A stretch of 64,000 bases of DNA from Rhodococcus jostii NBRC 16295 (GCF_001894825.1 NZ_BCWY01000047.1:1-64000); one strand, 5' to 3'; shown: positions 20,307 through 29,115, numbered from the stretch's first letter. The notes: generated by a model from the letters alone, not told the origin. A program made the numbers and translations.

Positions 20307-21130
20307 GGCGCGATCACTGATCCGTTTCTTGGTGCGGTGGACGGGACAGCCGAATGTCCGATGCGCACGCGCGGAGCGGTGGGGACCGATTCCGTGTTGC
20401 GTGCGCTGTTGAACGAGAGAACCTGCATTTCGACGGCGAGGTCGACGCGGCGCATCTCGACGTGATCGGGGACGTCGAGTGAGGTCGGCGAGAAGCTGAG
20501 GATGCAGCGCAGTCCGGCGCGGACGAGCCGGTCGGCGACTTCCTGCGCCGCCTCGTCCGGCGTCGAGATGACACCGATGGTGGCTTCGAGTTCGACGCAG
20601 GCCTGCTCGAGTTCGTCGACGTGCCGCACGGTGAGGTCGCCCACCGGCGCACCCACCCGGGCCGGGTCGCTGTCGAACAGTCCGACCATGGAGAACCCGC
20701 GGCGGCCGAAGCCGCCGTAGCCGGCGAGGGCCTGGCCGAGGTTCCCGACGCCGACGAGCACCACCTTGTGTCCGCGGTCCAGGCCGAGCGCGCGCTCGAT
20801 GCGGGCTCGGAGGCGCGTCACGTCGTAGCCGACGCCGCGCACGCCGTTCGGCCCGAGAAAGGACAGGTCCTTGCGGAGCTTCGCGGAGCCGACACCGGAG
20901 GCGGCGGCGAGTTCCTCGCTGGAGACGATGATCGTGCCGCGTTCCGTCAGCACTCCGAGGACCCGCAGGTACGTCGCGAGGCGCGTCACCGTAGCCTGGG
21001 GGATGTCCCTCGATTCGGGGAGCGGGGACGCACCGGCGACCGAGGGGGCCGGAGAACCGACCACAGACGGCCCGACCGCGCCCGTGACGCCAGGGGCCAC
21101 AGACCCATGCGTCTGGTGCGTTTCGGTCAC
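20303..21130 (-). CDS. rex: Redox-sensing transcriptional repressor Rex
   Basis: A 275-residue NADH/NAD+ sensor. Residues 1-35 are a Gly/Pro/Ala-rich tail, then a winged-helix domain ([32 protein letters not shown]) and a Rossmann domain with [10 protein letters not shown]. The GTG at 21130 was chosen because GAGGAG lies 9 nt upstream. The rex-hemA-hemC-hemD order is the same as the Rex-autoregulated operon of Streptomyces coelicolor, so tetrapyrrole synthesis is probably tied to NADH level here too. Confidence 0.94.
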   Translation of the reverse strand: MTETHQTHGSVAPGVTGAVGPSVVGSPAPSVAGASPLPESRDIPQATVTRLATYLRVLGVLTERGTIIVSSEELAAASGVGSAKLRKDLSFLGPNGVRGVGYDVTRLRARIERALGLDRGHKVVLVGVGNLGQALAGYGGFGRRGFSMVGLFDSDPARVGAPVGDLTVRHVDELEQACVELEATIGVISTPDEAAQEVADRLVRAGLRCILSFSPTSLDVPDHVEMRRVDLAVEMQVLSFNSARNTESVPTAPRVRIGHSAVPSTAPRNGSVIAP

Positions 21131-21190
21131 GTCGTTGGCTCCTCGTCCGACCGGCATTCGATGCCGTTCTTCACGATGCTCCGGGGAATT

Positions 21191-21218
21191 GTTCACACCA
21201 CGGTAACTGCTTGTGAAC
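21191..21218. promoter_or_regulatory. Inverted repeat upstream of rex
   Basis: GTTCACA at 21191 and TGTGAAC ending at 21218 form a perfect 7-bp inverted repeat with a 14-bp spacer in the 167-bp gap between the glutaredoxin-like gene and rex. The half sites resemble those of Rex operators (TTGTGAAN4TTCACAA), but their order is reversed, so this may be a different operator or two single half sites. Confidence 0.35.
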
Positions 21219-21297
21219 CCATGCACAAAGTCGCTGCGACTGCGCGACATGCGGTCCTACCTGCACGGCATCGGAAGATCCCACTTTTAGGGTTCCC

Positions 21298-21558
21298 TTA
21301 CTTGCGTAAATCCGAGCGAAGGCGCTCTTCGTCGACCTCCCAGTAACTGTGCTCACGTCCGTCGAGCATCACCACCGGCAATCGGTCACCGAATTCGGCC
21401 CTCAGTTCGGGGTCCGTGGCGGCCGCCTCGTCGACGTCTATGCACGTCAGTTCCAGCCCGAACTCCTCGCACAGAACCAGCAGCCGCTCGCGGGCCGGCG
21501 CGCACGCACCGCACCCCGCCCGCGTGAGAAGCGTCACCTCGTGTCCGCCCGTGCTCAT
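21298..21558 (-). CDS. Glutaredoxin-like small redox protein
   Basis: An 86-residue thioredoxin-fold protein with the redox pair in AGCGAC (Cys16, Cys19) and the cis-Pro segment RLPVVMLDG. It has the DUF836/glutaredoxin-like pattern. It may be reduced by mycothiol or thioredoxin reductase. It precedes rex on the same strand as in mycobacteria; the partner is unknown. Confidence 0.82.
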   Translation of the reverse strand: MSTGGHEVTLLTRAGCGACAPARERLLVLCEEFGLELTCIDVDEAAATDPELRAEFGDRLPVVMLDGREHSYWEVDEERLRSDLRK

Positions 21559-21737
21559 GCCTCGTCACTTCCTTTCGCCGCCTCCGGTGGAGTCACTGTG
21601 CCGTTTCCGGGTGCGGTGACGCCAATCGCCTCGGAGATGAACGTCACACAGTTCCCCGCGGGCGGCCATCCACCCGCCCCGTCCCAGACTCGCGGGATAG
21701 GCTGCTCCCAGAGGCTTCTGCGATACGGGAGGTGCGA

Positions 21738-22724
21738 GTGCCTGCGCGATCACTACCGAGCGGCTCGGGTTTCGGTTCAGGTCTGGCGGGGATCATCCTC
21801 CCGGGCCGGCGCCAGTTCAGGAATCCGCTGGGACCCAGCGAGGCCGAGGTACGTGCCAATGTCGCAGGTGAGGCGAGCGCCGACGCGGCCCTCGCACTCC
21901 ATGTCGCGTCCGGCGAGGAAACCGAGGTCGAGGAACACGACATTCCTCTCGACCTCACGGCCGCCGCGTTCTTCGACGTCGACAACACGATGGTCCAGGG
22001 CGCGTCGATCATCCACTTCGCCCGCGGGCTCGCCGCCCGCAAGTATCTGAAGACGTCCGACCTCGTCGACTTTGCGTGGAAGCAGATCAAGTTCCGCGTC
22101 ACCGGCAAGGAGAGCAGCGACGACGTCGCCTCCGGCCGCGAGAAGGCCCTCTCGTTCGTCTCCGGACGGTCGACCGCCGAACTCGCCCGGCTCGGTGAGG
22201 AGATCTACGACGAGGTCATCGCCGACAAGATCTGGCCCGGCACCCGGGCCCTCGCGCAGATGCATCTCGACGCCGGACAGCAGGTATGGCTCGTCACCGC
22301 GACCCCGGTGGAGCTCGCCCAGGTCATCGCGAAGCGCCTCGGCCTGACCGGCGCCCTCGGCACGGTCGCCGAGAGTGAGGACGGACTGTTCACCGGACGT
22401 CTGGTCGGCGACATCCTGCACGGCCTCGGCAAGGCCCACGCCGTGCGCGCCCTGGCCGTCCGCGAGGGTCTCAACCTCAAGCGCTGCACCGCGTACTCGG
22501 ACAGCCACAACGACGTGCCCATGCTGTCGCTCGTCGGCACCGCGGTCGCCATCAACCCGGATACCGATCTGCGCGAACTCGCCAAGAACCGGGGCTGGGA
22601 GATCCGCGACTTCCGGACCGGACGCAAGGCCGCCAAGATCGGTGTCCCCACGGCGCTGCTCCTCGGCGCCGCCGGCGGTGCGCTGGCGGCGATCGTCGCC
22701 CGCCGCCGCGAACAGGCCGCCTGA
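21738..22724 (+). CDS. HAD-IB family phosphatase (SerB-like) with C-terminal membrane anchor
   Basis: A 328-residue HAD phosphatase. The nucleophile motif is FFDVDNT, motif II is in VTATPVEL, and motif III/IV is [11 protein letters not shown]. The first 70 residues are an acidic extension. A hydrophobic segment near the C-terminus ([17 protein letters not shown]) followed by Arg suggests membrane anchoring. It starts at GTG 21738 with GGGAGG 4 nt upstream; GTG 21732 is possible. It resembles the SerB1-type proteins of mycobacteria, so phosphoserine is only one candidate substrate; lipid phosphates are another. Confidence 0.85.
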   Translation: MPARSLPSGSGFGSGLAGIILPGRRQFRNPLGPSEAEVRANVAGEASADAALALHVASGEETEVEEHDIPLDLTAAAFFDVDNTMVQGASIIHFARGLAARKYLKTSDLVDFAWKQIKFRVTGKESSDDVASGREKALSFVSGRSTAELARLGEEIYDEVIADKIWPGTRALAQMHLDAGQQVWLVTATPVELAQVIAKRLGLTGALGTVAESEDGLFTGRLVGDILHGLGKAHAVRALAVREGLNLKRCTAYSDSHNDVPMLSLVGTAVAINPDTDLRELAKNRGWEIRDFRTGRKAAKIGVPTALLLGAAGGALAAIVARRREQAA

Positions 22725-22751
22725 GCCGGGCGGCGGTTCACGAAGGGCCGG

Positions 22752-23762
22752 TCAGCCGAGGAACACGTTCCGGCGCTTCGCGAGGAGGCGGTACAGCGTC
22801 TGCTGGATGGTCTCCCGGACGTGGTCGGTGACCTCGAACAGTTCCATCGGATCGTCGGCCGCCGCCGCGTCGTACGTATCGGTGACGATCGGCTTGCCGA
22901 ACTCGATGTACCACTTCGAGGGCAGCGGAACGAGGCCGAGCGGCCCGAAGTGCGGGAAGAGCGGGGTCACCGGGAAGTACGGCATCCCCAGCAGCCGGGC
23001 GAGCGTCCCCAGCTCGCCGATCTTCGGGTAGATCTCCTCGGACCCGACGATCGAGCACGGAATGATGGGCGCACCGGTCCGCATGGCCGCGGACACGAAC
23101 CCACCACGGCCGAAGCGCTGCAACTTGTAGCGTTCGCTGAACGGTTTGCCGATGCCCTTGAAACCCTCGGGGAACACGGCCGCCACCTCGCCGTCCTGCA
23201 GCAGGCGCACGGCGTCCGGGTGGCACGCAAGGGTGTGCCCGGCCTTGCGGGCGACTCCACCCACCAGCGGCATCTCGAACGCCAGGTCTGCGGCCAGCAT
23301 CCGCAACGGGCGATGCGCCGGGTGATGATCGTGGACGGCGACGGAGGTCATCAGACCGTCGATGGGGAGGACACCGGCATGGTTGGCGACCACCAGCGCG
23401 CCGCCGGTGGACGGGATGTTCTCGAGACCGCTGACCTCGACGCGGAACCACTTGTCGAACAGTGGTCGCAGGATCGGGAGCCACACGTTCTCGGCGAAGT
23501 GCGGGTCGTAGCCGAAGTCGTCCACGTGATAGTCGCCCGACAGCCGACGGCGCACGAACTCGGCGGTGTTGACGATCTGCTCGGCCAGCGCATGCCGGAC
23601 GGCGTCGACGGCCGAAGATTCGGTGACGGGCTCGGGTGGGGTGATCACGGCGGGTGGAGGCATCGCGGACGGATGTCGGCTCTCGCTCTGCTCACGCCTC
23701 GAACGTCCGATAGCGGCCCCGCGCGCGGCAATCGCACCGTGCAACGGAATGACCTTCGCCAC
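22752..23762 (-). CDS. 1-acyl-glycerol-3-phosphate acyltransferase-like protein (PlsC fold)
   Basis: A 336-residue acyltransferase with NHAGVLPID in place of NHxxxxD, the FPEGFKGIG motif and IIPCSIVGSEE. It probably acylates a lysophospholipid or related lipid at the inner membrane face. The GTG at 23762 is preferred (GGAGAGG 7 nt upstream); a GTG at 23771 would overlap the epimerase stop as GTGA. It is coupled to the NAD-dependent epimerase upstream, an arrangement conserved in mycobacteria. Confidence 0.85.
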   Translation of the reverse strand: MAKVIPLHGAIAARGAAIGRSRREQSESRHPSAMPPPAVITPPEPVTESSAVDAVRHALAEQIVNTAEFVRRRLSGDYHVDDFGYDPHFAENVWLPILRPLFDKWFRVEVSGLENIPSTGGALVVANHAGVLPIDGLMTSVAVHDHHPAHRPLRMLAADLAFEMPLVGGVARKAGHTLACHPDAVRLLQDGEVAAVFPEGFKGIGKPFSERYKLQRFGRGGFVSAAMRTGAPIIPCSIVGSEEIYPKIGELGTLARLLGMPYFPVTPLFPHFGPLGLVPLPSKWYIEFGKPIVTDTYDAAAADDPMELFEVTDHVRETIQQTLYRLLAKRRNVFLG

Positions 23763-23767
23763 TTCGT

Positions 23768-24850
23768 TCACCTCTCCCCTTTCGCCGTGCCGGTAAGAGC
23801 GAGTAGTGCGTTTTCTGCTGCGTCGACCCATTCGTTCTTGATGATCGCCTTGACGCCTGCCGCGCGAGCGAAGTCGTCGAGCGCCTGCATCGAGGTCCAC
23901 CGTGGCTCGAAGGATAGTTCGGTTCGCATCCGAGTGGTGTCGAGTCCGCAACCGAAGTGGAAGTACTCGAGTTGTTCGGTGGTGTACGACCGCATCACGG
24001 GACCCATCAGCGCACGTCCGACATTGCGGAACAACCCGAACGGCATCGGGACCTCGATCCGCCCGGCGCGGCGGATGGCCTGCGACATCATGACCACGCC
24101 GTCGCCGGCGACGTTGAACGTGCCCGCCGGACCCGACACCGTCGCCCGTTCCAGTGCGGCGAGTGCGTCCTCCTCGTGCAGCACCTGCAGGCGCGCGTCG
24201 CGACCGAGAATCGTCGGCACCACCGGTGAGGTGAGGTACTGCGCGACCGTTGCGTTGAGGCGGGGCCCGACCAGCGGGGCGAGGCGGACGATCGACACGC
24301 CGATGTCCGGACGCCGGCGCCCCATTCCGCGCAGGTAGCCCTCGATCTCGATGCAGTCCCGCGCGTAGGCGCCCGCGGGCCGCCGCCGGGCGCTCATCTC
24401 CTCGGTGAACTTGGCCGGGTCCTTGGCGCTGCAGCCGTAGACCACGGAGGCCGAACGCAGCACCACTTTCCGGACGGTCGGCGCCTTCTGGCAGACGGCG
24501 AACAACTGCATGGCGCCGATGACGTTCATGTCCTTCATGGCCGCGCGACTGCCCGACTTCGGGGGACGCGCCAGCGTGGACGCGTGCACAACGGTGTCGA
24601 CTTCGGCGTTGCGAATGACCTTGCCGATCAAGGGGTTCCGGATGTCGGCGCGCACGAACTCGGCGCGGCCCATGCGGCGCAACATGTCCTTGCTCGGCGA
24701 CACCGCGTCGACCGCGATGACCCGCTCGATGTCCGGATTCTGAGCGAGCCGAGTCACCAGATATCCACCCAGAAACCTGCTTGCCCCAGTGACGAGCACG
24801 ACGCGCGGCACCGCCGTCCGCGTAGTACTGTCTTCGTCACTCACAACCAC
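23768..24850 (-). CDS. NAD-dependent epimerase/dehydratase family protein (extended SDR)
   Basis: A 360-residue Rossmann protein with GASRFLGGYL near residue 22 and VYG in the active-site strand. The usual catalytic YxxxK reads YARDC, so the lysine is missing, which casts doubt on normal sugar epimerase activity. It has an extended C-terminal substrate domain. It starts at GTG 24850 with GGGGG 5 nt upstream and is followed by the acyltransferase. It may act on a lipid or envelope precursor, or have a structural role. Confidence 0.8.
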   Translation of the reverse strand: MVVSDEDSTTRTAVPRVVLVTGASRFLGGYLVTRLAQNPDIERVIAVDAVSPSKDMLRRMGRAEFVRADIRNPLIGKVIRNAEVDTVVHASTLARPPKSGSRAAMKDMNVIGAMQLFAVCQKAPTVRKVVLRSASVVYGCSAKDPAKFTEEMSARRRPAGAYARDCIEIEGYLRGMGRRRPDIGVSIVRLAPLVGPRLNATVAQYLTSPVVPTILGRDARLQVLHEEDALAALERATVSGPAGTFNVAGDGVVMMSQAIRRAGRIEVPMPFGLFRNVGRALMGPVMRSYTTEQLEYFHFGCGLDTTRMRTELSFEPRWTSMQALDDFARAAGVKAIIKNEWVDAAENALLALTGTAKGER

Positions 24851-24967
24851 TAGGACCCCCGATCACGTAGCGAGTGACGTCAACGATACGTGCAGGATGG
24901 GGATGGCGCTCCGCACAACGACAATTGGTCGCGCGCCCAACGGATAGCGGCCGGTGGCGGAGACGAC

Positions 24968-24998
24968 GGATGCCCGCCACCTCAGGTGACGGGCATCC
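24968..24998 (-). terminator. Hairpin terminator after bS22
   Basis: GGATGCCCG pairs with CGGGCATCC, extended by a G-U pair and CACC/GGTG to a 14-bp stem with a 3-nt loop, 12 bp past the bS22 stop. There is no strong T tract, as is usual for these GC-rich genomes. Confidence 0.8.
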
Positions 24999-25010
24999 AG
25001 ACGCGACTCT

Positions 25011-25112
25011 TTACTTACCGAGTTTCCTGCGCTGCACTCGGGTGCGGCGAAGCAGCTTGCGGTGCTTCTTCTTCGACATGCGCTTGCGTCGCTTCTTGAT
25101 CACTGAACCCAT
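25011..25112 (-). CDS. 30S ribosomal protein bS22 (33 residues, AURKAIP1/COX24 type)
   Basis: A 33-codon gene: ATG at 25112, stop TAA at 25011-25013, GAGGG about 10 nt upstream. The peptide begins [18 protein letters not shown] and ends RRKLGK, so nearly half the residues are Lys or Arg. This matches the tiny ribosomal protein seen near the decoding centre of mycobacterial 30S subunits. It lies between the excisionase-like HTH gene and the epimerase as in mycobacteria. A strong hairpin terminator follows. The gap upstream contains three direct repeats. Confidence 0.9.
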
Positions 25113-25282
25113 AGCGGGTGTCCCTCACGTTCTTCTCTAGCGTTCCTGCGCACGCCGGTCACGTACGCCTGCGCCACTCTGGCGCCTGGGCCTCGTTTTA
25201 ACTAGCTCAGCGCCTTACGACACCAGCTGGCTGGTACGACAGTCGCTAATCGTACCGGTGCGGGTCCGTCCGGGAGAAACCG

Positions 25283-25347
25283 AGGTCGCACCGCTCCCGG
25301 CCAACCAGGTCGCACCGCTCCCGGACAACAGGTCGCACCGCTCCCGG
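25283..25347. repeat. Three direct repeats AGGTCGCACCGCTCCCGG
   Basis: Three identical 18-bp copies at 25283-25300, 25307-25324 and 25330-25347, separated by 6 and 5 bp. They lie in the 267-bp gap between the HTH gene (stop 25380) and bS22 (start 25112), which has no other gene that I can see. MerR-like/excisionase small HTH proteins often bind head-to-tail direct repeats, so these may be sites for the adjacent protein. Confidence 0.85.
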
Positions 25348-25379
25348 CGCAACCACTGGACCCTCTTCGTGCCGATCGG

Positions 25380-25616
25380 TCAACCGGCGTCGAAGTACGA
25401 GGTTTCGAGGTAGTCGTGCACTGCTTTCGCATGCACTCTGAACGAACGGCCCACACGGACGGCGGGCAGTTCGCCGCTGTGCACCAACCGATACACAGTC
25501 ATCTTGGACACTCTCATCAGCGTCGCTACCTCGGCGACGGTGAGAAATTGCGTTCCGGCCAGGGCCGGTTGTCCGTCCGGGGCCGAGCCCTTGGACGGCT
25601 TTTTTGCAGACGTCAT
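25380..25616 (-). CDS. Excisionase-family helix-turn-helix protein
   Basis: A 78-residue protein with a MerR-like/excisionase HTH: LTVAEVATLMRVSKMTVYRL followed by a wing (GELPAVRVGRSFRVH). ATG 25616 has GGAGG 9 nt upstream. The N-terminal 20 residues are Lys/Pro/Ser-rich. It is conserved at this chromosomal place in mycobacteria and is a chromosomal regulator, not a sign of a prophage. The direct repeats just downstream are possible binding sites. Confidence 0.88.
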   Translation of the reverse strand: MTSAKKPSKGSAPDGQPALAGTQFLTVAEVATLMRVSKMTVYRLVHSGELPAVRVGRSFRVHAKAVHDYLETSYFDAG

Positions 25617-25741
25617 CAACCACTTACCTCCGGCACGTCTCGCGCCGCCGGCTTCCCCTCCGGCGGAACAGACACGCACGTGCTACTTCGAGCTTAGCGG
25701 GACGGATGGGGTTACTGCGACGGGTGTGGGCAATCGAATAT

Positions 25742-26557
25742 TCATTCGCTCGTCGTACCGAGTTCGGCGGATCGAATTTTCGCGGCTTCGAGGGCATCGA
25801 AAAAGGCTGTTCGGAGCCCGTTTCCCTCCAGCCGGCGGATCGCTGCGGCGGTGGTTCCGCCGGGCGAAGTCACGGCGGCACGAAGTTCGGTGGCGCTCTC
25901 CCCCGACCGATCGAGCATGGCTGCGGAGCCGACCATGGTCTGCACGACCAGTTCGGAAGCGGTCGCCCGGGTCAGCCCGAGCCCCACACCGGCGTCGATC
26001 ATGGCCTCGGCGACCAGGAAGAAATAGGCCGGACCGGAGCCGGAGACGGCGGTGACGGCGTCGATCTGCGATTCGGGAACGACCACGACCTTGCCGACCG
26101 ACGACAGGACGCTGCGCACCAGTTCGAGGTGCTCCTTCTTCACGTGCCTGCCGGGTGCGAGCACGCTGACGCCCTCACCGACCAGCATCGGCGTGTTGGG
26201 CATGACCCGGACCACCGGGAACCCCGCAGGCAGTCTCGTCTCGTAGAACGCGGTCGGGATACCCGCAGCGAGCGACACGAGCAGCTGCTCCCGCTCGCCG
26301 TCGAGCTCCACCTTGGACACCTCGGTGAGTGCGGCCTCCACGTCACCCGGCTTGACGGCGATCACGATGACGTCGGCGCCTTCGGCGGCATCCGAGGGGG
26401 TGGTGACCCGCACCGAGTACGCCGCGGCCAGCTCGTCGGCACGCGCCGGGTGCTGCTCGGCCACCACGAGATCCTTGACCGCGTGACCTGCCTGCAGAAG
26501 CCCCGAGATGAGTGCCTCGCCGATCTTGCCGCCACCGATTACCGCAATTCTCGTCAT
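25742..26557 (-). CDS. proC: Pyrroline-5-carboxylate reductase
   Basis: A 271-residue enzyme for the last step of proline synthesis. The Rossmann motif IGGGKIGEALISG is at the N-terminus, with VRVMPNTP and the C-terminal SGSGPAYFF and TSPGGTT signatures of ProC. It is 36 bp downstream of the thioesterase gene on the same strand. Confidence 0.95.
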   Translation of the reverse strand: MTRIAVIGGGKIGEALISGLLQAGHAVKDLVVAEQHPARADELAAAYSVRVTTPSDAAEGADVIVIAVKPGDVEAALTEVSKVELDGEREQLLVSLAAGIPTAFYETRLPAGFPVVRVMPNTPMLVGEGVSVLAPGRHVKKEHLELVRSVLSSVGKVVVVPESQIDAVTAVSGSGPAYFFLVAEAMIDAGVGLGLTRATASELVVQTMVGSAAMLDRSGESATELRAAVTSPGGTTAAAIRRLEGNGLRTAFFDALEAAKIRSAELGTTSE

Positions 26558-26593
26558 GGCGAACAGCCTGCCACGACGCGCTGCGGGGACTTC

Positions 26594-27436
26594 CTAGCGG
26601 GGGATCATCGCCAACTGCCGGCTCTGCACGACGATCGCCCCGGTCGAGTCGAGGACGGTGTGGTCCTCCTCGAACCACGCGCCGCCGAGCACCGTGCTGC
26701 TGGCCATCACCCGCAGCCAGCCCGGCGCGGGCTGCCTGCGCAGGTAGGTGGTCAGCTGCACCGTCGGCGCCCAGCCGAACATGCCGCGGTTCATCGTCAC
26801 GGGTGCGCTGATGTCGCCGGTCATGATCGCGAACAGGGCCGCGGTGTCGGGATCGTTCTCGTCGCCGGCACGCGGACGCACCCACATGCGCACCTCGGGT
26901 TCACCCTGATTGCCGGTGAGGAAGTGCGCCGAAGACCCGTCCACCCGCATGTCGCAGCCCTGCGACACGTGGACGATCTGCCCCATCGGATGGTCGGCGG
27001 TGAGCACGACCGCGTCGGCGGGCGGTTCGACCGGCAGCTGCGCCAGCGCGTGGTCTCCGCTGTACTGCGGCTCCCCCACGTCCGGGACGCCGAGCGTCAC
27101 CGACGCGTGCACCGCCACCCGGTCGCCCTGACGGAGTTCCACGTCGACGAACGACACCTGCTTACCCTGCTTGCGCAGCGTCGTCGACAGCGTCACCTCG
27201 CCGGGGTCGGGGGCGGACAGGTAATTGGCGCCGACCGCGAGCGGCTGCACCCGGGACAGCTCGGCGTCGCCGGTGCCGTCGAGAAGCCGCCGGCGGGCCG
27301 CCGCCGCGCAGAGCGACATCATCGAGCCGCCGTGCACCTTCGGGCCGATCGTCCAGATGGGGTCGATCGAAGCCTGGTAGGACCCGTCGCCGACAGCGGT
27401 GAGGACGTTGAGGTCGTGGAAGGGGGTTGAGCTCAC
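26594..27436 (-). CDS. Acyl-CoA thioesterase-like protein (double hotdog)
   Basis: A 280-residue protein with two hotdog modules as in TesB-type thioesterases: IGPKVHGGSMMSL in the first and GMFGWAPTVQLTTYL in the second. It probably hydrolyses an acyl-CoA. It starts at GTG 27436, overlapping the MerR-type regulator stop, so the regulator probably controls it. Confidence 0.8.
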   Translation of the reverse strand: MSSTPFHDLNVLTAVGDGSYQASIDPIWTIGPKVHGGSMMSLCAAAARRRLLDGTGDAELSRVQPLAVGANYLSAPDPGEVTLSTTLRKQGKQVSFVDVELRQGDRVAVHASVTLGVPDVGEPQYSGDHALAQLPVEPPADAVVLTADHPMGQIVHVSQGCDMRVDGSSAHFLTGNQGEPEVRMWVRPRAGDENDPDTAALFAIMTGDISAPVTMNRGMFGWAPTVQLTTYLRRQPAPGWLRVMASSTVLGGAWFEEDHTVLDSTGAIVVQSRQLAMIPR

Positions 27437-28074
27437 TGCTGATCCTGTTCTTCGGAGTTCCGGAGGCGCTTCTGCGCGACGTCCTGGTGTGCGAGCCGGC
27501 GCATCGCGGCGATCACCGGCTCGTAGATGGCCGTGCCGAGCACCGCGTAGCGGATGGCGTCCTCGGCCGATTCGGTGGGCATGAGACCGATGTCGATCTC
27601 GGCGATCCCCCGCACGTGTCGCCCGTAGGCCTCGAGCCGCTCGTCGGTCATCGGGACGCCGGCTTCCTCGAGCCCCTCCAGCGCCCGTTCGAGCTGACCG
27701 ACCGCGACGTACCGCGGGTCGTACACCTGCCCGAGCCTGTCGAGGACGGCACGGGCCCGGGGGAAGTCGTCGACGTCACCGGTGCCGGCGGGAGTGTCGA
27801 GATACGGGGGCAGTTGCGCGATGGCCTGGCCGAGCACCTCGAACAGCGAACCGTCCGGGTGGTCGACGAGCCTGAGGATCTCGCGGATGCGCGGAATCGG
27901 GAGTCCGGCGCCGGCCAGCGCCTTGACGAGGCCCAGGCGCTGGACGTGCTCCTCGCCGTACCGGGCCTGGGTGGCGCTCGTCGCCTCGCCGGGCATGAGC
28001 AGACCTTCGCGCAGGTAGTACTTCACCGTCGCGAGCGGAACGCCGGTCCGGGCGACCAACTCGGAAACGCGCAC
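27433..28074 (-). CDS. MerR-family transcriptional regulator
   Basis: A 213-residue regulator. The N-terminal winged HTH (VRVSELVARTGVPLATVKYYLREGLL) is followed by a coiled segment and a C-terminal effector domain without conserved Cys, so it is not a metal sensor of the classical type. GTG 28074 has AAGGAG 5 nt upstream. A 33-bp dyad lies about 25 bp upstream of the start. It is cotranscribed with the thioesterase and probably regulates itself and that gene. Confidence 0.87.
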   Translation of the reverse strand: MRVSELVARTGVPLATVKYYLREGLLMPGEATSATQARYGEEHVQRLGLVKALAGAGLPIPRIREILRLVDHPDGSLFEVLGQAIAQLPPYLDTPAGTGDVDDFPRARAVLDRLGQVYDPRYVAVGQLERALEGLEEAGVPMTDERLEAYGRHVRGIAEIDIGLMPTESAEDAIRYAVLGTAIYEPVIAAMRRLAHQDVAQKRLRNSEEQDQQ

Positions 28075-28098
28075 AATCACTCCTTCGGTACTTCGACC

Positions 28099-28131
28099 CC
28101 CATATTGGATATCGATACTATCCAATATGGG
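28099..28131. promoter_or_regulatory. 33-bp operator dyad upstream of the MerR-type regulator
   Basis: CCCATATTGGATA at 28099-28111 and its exact inverse at 28119-28131 surround a 7-bp centre. The AT-rich arms stand out from the GC-rich surroundings. MerR proteins bind long dyads between -35 and -10, so this is a strong candidate site for the adjacent regulator. Confidence 0.7.
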
Positions 28132-28166
28132 AGCGAGCTTACCGCAGGAGGAACTCGACAGGCATC

Positions 28167-29108
28167 TCAGGCGCCGTCGTGATCGCCGCCGGAGTGGCCG
28201 CGGGGTGACCCGGATGCGGCGCGGCCCGGTTCGAGGTGCTCCCGGGCGAAGGCCAGCGCCTGCCCCAGCATCGACGACCGTTCCCGCTGCGTCCGAGCGT
28301 TCTGGGTGTTGATCTCGATCACCGCTTGCCCGTCGAAACCGGTGTCGACGAGGTGACGGCACAGCTGCGCGCACGGCTGGGCGCCGTGCCCGGGGATGAG
28401 GTGTTCGTCCATCGACGCGCCCCGGCCGTCGGCGAGGTGGAGATGCGCGAGACCCTCACCCATCCGCTCCGCCAGCTTCATTGCATCCATTCCGGCCGTG
28501 GCCGTGTGCGACAGGTCGAGGGTGTAGTGGGCGTGCCCCGAATCGGTGGGGTCGTAGGACGGGCTGAATGCCGACAGCGCCGCCCCCGGACCGCCCCGCC
28601 TGCGGAGCCTCTCGGCCGACCTCTCCTTGCTGCCGAAGAAGCCGTCGGCCCGCATGGGGAACATGTTCTCCACCGCGACGACGACGTCGCTGCGCTGTTC
28701 CAGGTCGGCGACCTGGTCGGCGAACCCCTCGGCGTACCGGCGCTGCCAGCGGAACGGTGGATGCACTACGACACTCGTCGCCCCGAGCGACTCGGCGGTG
28801 CGGACCGAACGTTCCAGCTTCGCGACCGGGTCGGCGCCCCACACCCGCTGCGAGATCAGCAGGCAGGGCGCGTGGATCGCCTGCACCGGGATCGCGTACT
28901 TGCGTACGAGCGCGGCGACGGCCCCGACGTCCTGGCTGACCGATTCGGCCCAGACCATCAGTTCGACGCCGTCGTATCCCAGATCGGCCGCGTACCGGAA
29001 GGCTGCCTCGGTGTTCTCCGGGTACACGGAGGCCGTCGACAAGCCCACCAGGACCTTCCGCCCGCGCGGTGACCGTCGAACCTGCTCGTGCCCACTGTCC
29101 CCGACCAT
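28167..29108 (-). CDS. Sugar phosphate isomerase/epimerase family protein (TIM barrel)
   Basis: A 313-residue AP-endonuclease-family-2 barrel protein. Metal-site candidates include VVVHPP, VAVENMF, LDLSHT, HLHLADG and VIEIN. The substrate is unknown. The C-terminal 20 residues are a Gly/Ser/Asp-rich tail. It starts at ATG 29108; a TTG two codons earlier is possible. It follows the Pro-rich membrane protein by 7 bp, as in mycobacteria. Confidence 0.8.
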   Translation of the reverse strand: MVGDSGHEQVRRSPRGRKVLVGLSTASVYPENTEAAFRYAADLGYDGVELMVWAESVSQDVGAVAALVRKYAIPVQAIHAPCLLISQRVWGADPVAKLERSVRTAESLGATSVVVHPPFRWQRRYAEGFADQVADLEQRSDVVVAVENMFPMRADGFFGSKERSAERLRRRGGPGAALSAFSPSYDPTDSGHAHYTLDLSHTATAGMDAMKLAERMGEGLAHLHLADGRGASMDEHLIPGHGAQPCAQLCRHLVDTGFDGQAVIEINTQNARTQRERSSMLGQALAFAREHLEPGRAASGSPRGHSGGDHDGA

Positions 29109-29115
29109 GAGCAAC

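Noticed and set aside
25283-25347. Three spaced repeats as a CRISPR array
   Set aside because: The spacers are only 5-6 bp and no cas gene is present.
25380-25616. Excisionase-like gene as a sign of a prophage or integrative element
   Set aside because: No integrase, attachment site or phage gene lies nearby, and the gene is at the same place in mycobacterial chromosomes.
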